A stretch of 64,000 nt of DNA from Mytilus galloprovincialis. Lineage: Eukaryota > Mollusca > Bivalvia > Mytilida > Mytilidae. Position 1 is the first letter of the stretch, and the number at the start of each line of letters is the position of its first letter. The notes beneath the pieces are model-generated. The model searched no databases and had not been told where the DNA came from. It worked only from the letters and a program-made list of their open reading frames with translations. This document shows positions 57,160 to 64,000 of this stretch, piece by piece. The stretch is from contig NC_134851.1 of NCBI RefSeq assembly GCF_965363235.1, positions 20,550,347 to 20,614,346 of the forward strand, read 5' to 3'. The position numbers and the translations under genes were made by a program.

Positions 57160-59230
57160 GGCATATATGTATCCTTACAATTCTTATGAACGAATGACTT
57201 ATTATAATAAGTAATTCAATGTATTTATATAAGAAATATGTAATGTACATTTAAATCCATATTGCACAAATACTGAACTTAAAGGAATATCAATTCGGAA
57301 AGTCCATAATAACAAGGCAAATCAAATAAAACGTATCAAAAACGAATGGACAAGAACTGTGTTGGTCAAAGTGACAATTAAGCCTTTGTAATTCAGACAG
57401 GCAATCTATCAAACCAGATGCATTATTTTAAAAGCATACGAAATCAACGTCCATTTTTAACACGTTAATCCTATCAACGTTCTATAATTAAACTTAGAAA
57501 TCAAGTAATATGAAGTCAGTACGCAAGAGACAACTGTGTTATTATTTATATAATTTATGTATCTCCGTCAAATGGCTCTGACGTAAAATAAACCGTATGT
57601 AAAATGAAAATAAGATTTTATTTCAGAATCGAATTATCGTTACATTAAGCGTTATGTGAAACACATTGTATATATCGCTGTTCTTTAAATAATCTCAGTA
57701 ATTGTTTCATACTGTTACATCGATCAATTATATAGATCATAAAAGTTATGCAAAAAACACGTAACAGAAAGTTATTAATTATGTCAATGTAAGAAGTCGG
57801 AGAATTTACAACACTAATTTAGATATAAAATAAAAAAAAGGTATCTGATCAAACTTGGGGAAAACAACCATTTCGATATGTGAAAAAGAATAATATTGGA
57901 CATTTTGTCTTCTAGCAATATAAAATGACAACATCTTCTACAAATACAATTATGTGTGAACAAAAATTGACATGATAAAATAAAAAAAATCCGAACACTG
58001 AGGAATAAATTCTTATTCAAATGGCAAAGTAAAGTTCGAACATATCAAAACGAATAGGTAACAACTGTCATATTGAAAGAAAATAGATATTTTTACGAAA
58101 GCATTTACACCAGCAAATACGTTGAAAGCCTTCACATTAACTGAGTTATAATTCAGTTGTGGATGTTTTTTATGAACATTTGTATATCATAATGTTTTGT
58201 TTTATCTTTTGTATTGTACATATTTCAAACAGGTTGTTTTCTCGTTTGAATTGTTTGAATGTTTTTTTTTATTATAGGTTTTTTTTGTAGATCAATTACT
58301 GTGCAGTATACGTTTTTCAATTTTGTTTCTAATTGTCGCATTGACTATCAAAAATAAATTATAGGTTTGATTTCTGCTCTATCAATTTCTGCTATTAATT
58401 GTCGATCTCTTAAGAAGTCTTTTTTTCCGCTAGAATGTAGATGAAATTAAATGACTGCCAGCGTATGAAGTCTTTATTTTGTGTGCAACTGATAACAATT
58501 TAGTTTTCCGCATCTTTGGTAGCCGCGCAGACATGTTTTTTTTTTTTTTATAGTATATTATAACTAAATGTTAGCTTCTGTAAATGAAATACTTAATTTT
58601 GCAGAAACAATTGACTTTATAATGTGTTGTTAGTATTTTTGTTCTCATTTGTTTCATGTGACATCGACAGTATTTATTTAAGAAATTCTCGCCACAGAGT
58701 TAATGTTCAAAGTGTTTTCTGAATTTCGAAACTTTTAACTAAAAAAATAAATGTTGTCGTTGGTGACAAAGTAATGTAAACAACGGATTTTAAAGCATCT
58801 TCTACGTTTATAAAGGTGGTCAGACGTCAAATTCGCTAAACCAATAAAACCAAATATATTTGTACTATATGTGGCAGTGCAAAAGTCAGATTACCAGACA
58901 CAACCTCTCTATCGGGTTGGACCATAATGAGTACCATGGAAAAAAGTAAAATAACAAAAAAAACTGAACTCGGGGGAAATTAAATCGGAAAGTCCCTAAT
59001 CACATGGCAAAATCAAATGACAAAACACATCACAAACGAATGGACAACAACTGTCATATTCCTGACTTGGTACAGGCATTTTCAAATGTAGAAAATGGTG
59101 GATTAAACCTGGTTTTATAGCGCTAAACCTCTCACTTTGTACGACAGTGTCATCAAATTCCGTTATATTTACAATGATGGTGATGGAATACTAAGGTGAA
59201 CGATTTCAAAGTTAAAACTTTTAAAATTTG
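57160..59230. other. No gene; retroelement tail at 58900-59150
   Basis: 58900-59150 is an antisense copy of the tail with CGGAAAGTCCCTAATCAC, ACTGTCATATTCCTGACTTG and CCTGGTTTTATAGCGCTAAA (compare 6905-7000 and 36360-36560). The rest is AT-rich without coding signal. Confidence 0.45.
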
Positions 59231-59233
59231 TAT

Positions 59234-62200
59234 TTACAGTTGCGTAGCATTAACTATTTTAACATTAGTAGATGAACTGTTAGTTTTCAAAACAATAGCA
59301 TTTTTGTTCGAAGATTTACGACATTTGCAGAATATGTTATGATTAAATAAGAGAAAAACAATTGGATTTGTCAAACTGTTCAATGGTGCTTGTCCAACTA
59401 GTACTCTGTACGTTATTCCAAATTGTAACTCATTGTAATAGCATAGCAGAGATGCAGAGAATAATGGAATCCAGCATATCACGTACACTGAAATAAAAAA
59501 TGGTATAAATGCATATGTACAGCATAACTCTATCAAAAAAAAAAAAAAAAAAAAATGCATTTGTGTGACAAAAGTATTCATCGTTGTTTATTACTGAGTA
59601 AATTTTAAATGCTGCTTGAAAATTACAATCAGCTTAATGTACTGTGGATTCATTTATTTTCTTTTTTGTGGTTGACTCTTTGCGATTGAAATCTAAGAAA
59701 ATTGGTATCCAACGAAAAACAGTGAATCCAAAATATTGCTTATGATTCAAATTTAAAATCTTTAAGTCATACCTACTGAAACCACAAACAGTTGTTTTAC
59801 AGTCCTCATCTTGGCGTAGAAATTAACACGTTCATGCATACCTGCAAAAACAAAACACTATGTATTTGGAATAGGTCTAAAACAGTAAATGATGGTTCTT
59901 ACTTCATAAAATTTACATTAATTAATTTTTGTTATCGTTTCGTGGAAACTATTTGCTCTTAATTAAAATAGAATTAACAGCTGATTTCGAAACCTATCAA
60001 AGTTTAAAAAGAAACTAAACTACTCGCTTAATTGAAATAATAACATATCCTTGTACCCTTTAAAAAACATATTCTACAGCAAAAATATTCAACCCAAAAT
60101 AACACTTTGAAGAGCATATATTGTGTTTGCTTAAGAATACCATATTTCAACCTATAATGCAAATAACGGATCAACTCATAATAGAATGCATGAAATTAGA
60201 AAAAAAAATCGCGACGTTTTACCGTTGTTGCAACGGACTAAAATTTATATTTATGGACTATTTTAAATACACAAGGTAATATTTACTTATTAGAAGTAAA
60301 ATTAAAGTAACAACTACAAAACATTATGTATCACTGAATAGAAAAATCGATATATTATATCGACATCATGATAAACTATTGTTATTTAATTTCAATATAC
60401 ACTATAAACTTGCAAACGGTTAGTTTATTGAAAGTTTGAAATTGAATAATATAAACCGATTTATTTTCGCAGATTCTTGATCTCGCATTTTAACCTTTGT
60501 AGTCCACTTCGAAGCTATTCAATTTCGCAATTTTCTAATTTACTTGATGTAGTTGAATAAAAAAAGATTTAAGTATAAAATATTCACGATAACTAATATT
60601 AGCGTTATAGGATCAGGCATCAGACAATTCTAGATTAAATAAGATGGTATACAGTTCTCCAGTTAAAACCATTGCTAATACCAATTATCATTCATTAAAA
60701 AAAGTCATAAACAGTGCATTCTTACCGTCGCTATTTGAGTTTGATGTCATAAATTTGCAAGTATGTCTTCTGTGGATCGCCATATAAATCATTATATAAC
60801 AAGTTATAATGAATATTATCGGTATTATAATGAGGACACACACATCAAAATATCGAATTTCCTGCAAAAAAAATCTTGCTGTTATTGAGAAGACATAACG
60901 AGTAAATGACATTAAATACCTCCGAATTGCAAATTAATAACTGGATAATTCAAAAGCAATATTATACACGATGGACTTTGGTGATCATTGATAACTCAAT
61001 AAGGAATTTCATTTTTAGACATGATAAGTTGCATTCATTTGAATTGGTCATTTTATTATTTTTTTGAAATTATCCGAAAGAAATATACAAAGCAAACATG
61101 CATTTTTAGTCTTATAAAGCATGTTTACATCTAGTGACTTTGATTTAATGCACAATTGAAATTAGAAAAAAAAAGTATTTGGTATATATGTATTGAATGG
61201 TGTTGCTTTCACCAACGATTTATATATTAATTTGATTGAATCAATCTGTGGTAATGAAATAATGATTATTGATAGCTCTTACATGGTTAAAACAATGGTT
61301 CATTGTTAAAATAGTCTATTTTATATTCATGCAACGTTTAACTATACCGGGGACTATATATAAGTGTAGGAGGCGAGTTTACTGTACAAGTAAAAGTGAC
61401 TTATAATGATATCTTGCTTACTGGGTCGTAGGGAAATTCATGAAGGCATACATCCTCGTCAAAGTTTTGTGGTGGGTAGTATGTCGTATGCACAGAATAT
61501 TGAATTGCAAGTAGCGACCCAAGTATCCATGCAGACAGTGCTAATCCATATTTATATATCCTTAATCTAGTGACGGGTGATAATGGTTTCACTACCACGT
61601 TCATTCGGTCTATAGAGAGAACAACTATGGCATATGTTGACACATAAAATGAGAACGGTGCGAGGTATCCATAAAATATATGACAGGTGAACTCATTCCA
61701 ATCAACCTCGAACCAAACATGAATCGTTTCCGGCAAAACATGAAAAATTCCGACACACAAATCTGAAAAGATATATTTAGTTGTTTAACCATGGAGTCAA
61801 AAATAAACATTTACATAACATACAGACTAAATAGAAATTTTGAAGTATTGATAAGGAGAGTGAGAAAATCTGTATAACGAATATTGAAAAACATTGAAAT
61901 ATGATATAGCATAGTTACGCCAGCAAAGTGTATTTGTATTGATGAAATGTCCTAAATTTGTATCAATGCAAGTATTTGTAAACACTATGTCTTATTTTTG
62001 TTTTAAAGGTCTTCCGGGATCCAATGAGTTTGTCCGAATGAAAACACCTTCGAAAATATGCAAGCAGAACTTTTATTGGCTGATTCAATTAACAGATAGT
62101 AGAATGAACTTTTGTCAGATCATTGTAAGCATAACTTGTACACATGATATGTATTTTAATAATTTTGACATTTTTGTTAAATAGCATGCATGGTAAAGTC

Positions 62201-63078
62201 TAATCAACTAGTAACTAACTGCTGATAACATATCTTGTGTATCTGTATATTTTTTTGGAGGGAATTAAAGATGAATGTATTCATGTATATTGAATAATTA
62301 CTTTACCAAATTGATAATTATTGTAATAATTATTGACATTGCTAATTATATTGACTCTTAACCTGTTTCGATTAAATGTGAAGGTTTTTTTTATGAAAAA
62401 TACAGTTTTGATAATAATAAATAAATCAATAAAAGGTCAAAGTGTATTAATTTACGTTTTTTGATTGAGTTAAGCCTGCCAATTGATATTTTATCGTGTG
62501 TTTTTCTATGTTGTGATGTTATGCTATTGTTTAAGAAAAAGAGAGAAGGTTTGGATCCATTAAAACGTTTAATCCCGCTGCAAATGTTTGCACCTGTCCT
62601 CAGTCAGGAATCTGATGTACAGTAGTTGTCGTTTGTTTATGTAATTTATACGTGTTTCTCGTATCTCGTTTTTTTATATAGATTAGACCGTTGGTTTTTC
62701 CGTTTGAATGGTTTTACATTAGTAATTTTTGGGCCCTTTATAGCTTGGTTTCGGTGTGAGCCAAGGCTCTGTGTTGAATGCCGTACATTGACCTATAATG
62801 GTTTACTTTTTTAAAACTGTTATTTGGATGGAGAGTTGTCTCATTGGCACTCATACCACATCTTCCTATATCTATCTATACAAAAAGCTATAAAGAATTT
62901 ATTTTTACTCTATTTCTTAAATATATGGCTACTTACCTGCATAGGCTAAATTAGCGACAAAGAATCCCATTCTTGATTTTTTCTTTTGTTTCATCAATAA
63001 TCCAATGACAATAATATTCAATATAACAATTCCACCGAATATACTTAAGGAAATCCACTTAAATATTCCTTCAAAAAT
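59234..63078 (-). CDS. Rhodopsin-class G-protein-coupled receptor, neuropeptide type, N-terminus missing
   Basis: Seven-helix receptor of the plasma membrane; the pattern is closest to the vasopressin/oxytocin, neuropeptide S and crustacean cardioactive peptide (CCAP) receptor group. Exons in order: 63078-62937, 61762-61422, 60861-60726, 59841-59773, 59487-59234, with compatible phases; 313 residues. TM1 GGIVILNIIVIGLLM, TM2 ANLAYADLCVG (Asp of TM2) and VLPETI, the disulphide Cys in NEFTCHIF and in DVCLHEF, TM3 ending LSIDRM, TM4 ALSAWILGSLLA, TM5 IIIPIIFIITCYIMIY, TM6 VVYVICWIPLFSA, TM7 LNSLTNPIVFLLFN, then a Cys/Lys-rich helix 8 (FCKCRK). DRY is DRM and NPxxY is NPIVF. The extracellular N-terminal exon was not found before 64000. 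The ligand cannot be told from sequence. Confidence 0.87.
62498..62877 (-). repeat. Dispersed family 2, extended copy
   Basis: Carries TCTATGTTGTGATGTTATGC, GCAAATGTTTGCACCTGTCC, GATGTACAGTAGTTGTCGTT, GAGCCAAGGCTCTGTGTTGA and the CCACATCTTCCTATATCTAT border. It sits in the first intron seen of the receptor gene, about 60 bases from exon 62937-63078. Confidence 0.75.
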
Positions 63079-63349
63079 CTAAGGTAAAGTTATTAAACAT
63101 AGCGTATGGAATACACATGATAGGACAGACAGTTCATACTTTTCTTATGAACATACTAAAGAAGATACACTTAAATATTCCTTTGGAAATTCAGTTATAA
63201 AATATGAGGTATAGAATTTATTTCAGCTGACAGGTGCTAATTTTTCCCATAAATGTCTAACTATAGTTTTAGCTGCTGAATCCTACTTATGGTCATATTT
63301 TGTCTGCTTTAGTTGACCACCGAATGTTATCAATATAACAGAACTTTAC

Positions 63350-63945
63350 CCGACTATCATACAAGTGGGAGGTTGACACGGTTCAAGTTGATATGAAACC
63401 AAGTATAATCTACCATTTTCTTCGGACAAAGCATGTATCAATTTAGGAGTTTAACAGCTGTATTTCGTTTAGTCTTTTGATTGACAGAGTTTGATTTTGT
63501 CAGTTTTATGGACTTTTTTTATTTGCCTTTGAGTTCAGTATTTATGTTATACTTTTTTATATACTGTTCTTTACTCTAACAACCATATTAACTTGTATTT
63601 TATAGAACATTTTTTTTTATTCATAAGACAATCGAGAAATATTTGTCACTAACATTGTATGCACTGCTTACATTGCATTCCATTTTTTTTAGTCGAAATA
63701 TGATTGGCAAGCCATAGTTTACGATATGTCTTTTCATGTCACATGTGGAGCAGGATCTTCTAACACTTCCAGATCACATGAGATCACCCCAGTGTTTTTT
63801 TTATTCGTGTTGCTTAGTGTTTAGTTGTCTTTGTTGTGTGTTGTGTACTATTATTTGTCTGTTCTTATTGTATAGCCATGGCGTTGTCCGTTTATTCTCG
63901 ATCTGTTTGACTGTACCTCTGGTATCTTTCGCCAATCTTGTGCAA
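63350..63945 (+). repeat. Two retroelement tails in sense orientation
   Basis: 63350-63560 carries CGACTATCATACAAGTGGGA, TTGATTGACAGAGTTTGATT and a TTATGGACTT segment like 36360-36560. 63735-63945 carries CACATGTGGAGCAGGATCTT, CACATGAGATCACCCCAGTG and ATAGCCATGGCGTTGTCCGT. This is the 3' region of the reverse-transcriptase family at 33545-34460. Both are 5' truncated. Confidence 0.6.
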
Positions 63946-64000
63946 TAATTGAACTAATATTGATTATATGGAAAGAGATAACTAATATGCATTAAGGTTA

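Overview
The window looks like nuclear DNA of a bivalve mollusc, most likely a mussel (Mytilus-like). It is AT-rich and has small exons separated by long introns with GT..AG borders. It is packed with dispersed repeats whose consensus sequences I recognise from mussel genomes, such as the AAGAAGATGTGGTATGATTG family, the GCCCCACCTACGATAGTAGA family and the TATACGACCGC-ended element. No prokaryotic, organellar or viral gene layout is visible.

Layout. (1) 401-15838, plus strand: a homologue of the spliceosome factor CWC25, eight coding exons read through to the stop; its most N-terminal part is not in the window. Its introns hold a 161-bp tandem array, a 35-bp minisatellite, and four terminal-inverted-repeat or TIR-like elements, three of them with clear target-site duplications. 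(2) 19260-26890, plus strand: a gene for a protein I do not recognise, about 375 residues, assembled from five or six exons. (3) 27000-34800: a repeat-rich stretch with two exon-like segments I cannot assign. (4) 34827-50633, plus strand: a complete 14-exon cytochrome P450 of the CYP3 type, with all splice phases consistent. One base appears to be missing just before the ExxR motif, and the conserved I-helix threonine is replaced. (5) 50640-59230: no gene seen, mostly old retroelement tails. (6) 59234-63078, minus strand: five exons of a rhodopsin-class neuropeptide-type G-protein-coupled receptor covering all seven membrane helices; the N-terminal exon lies beyond 63078 or outside the window.

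The genes are unrelated in function (splicing, unknown, oxidation, signalling), as expected for a random piece of animal chromosome; no operon-like organisation is implied. The most unusual object is a 2,930-bp element at 11955-14884. It has roughly 490-bp inverted ends that begin CACTGTG and an exact 5-bp target duplication. That end signature fits the Transib/RAG-like transposon group, although the long inverted repeats do not.

Coordinates of exons were set by reading translations and splice phases by eye. Repeat boundaries are approximate unless a target-site duplication is quoted.
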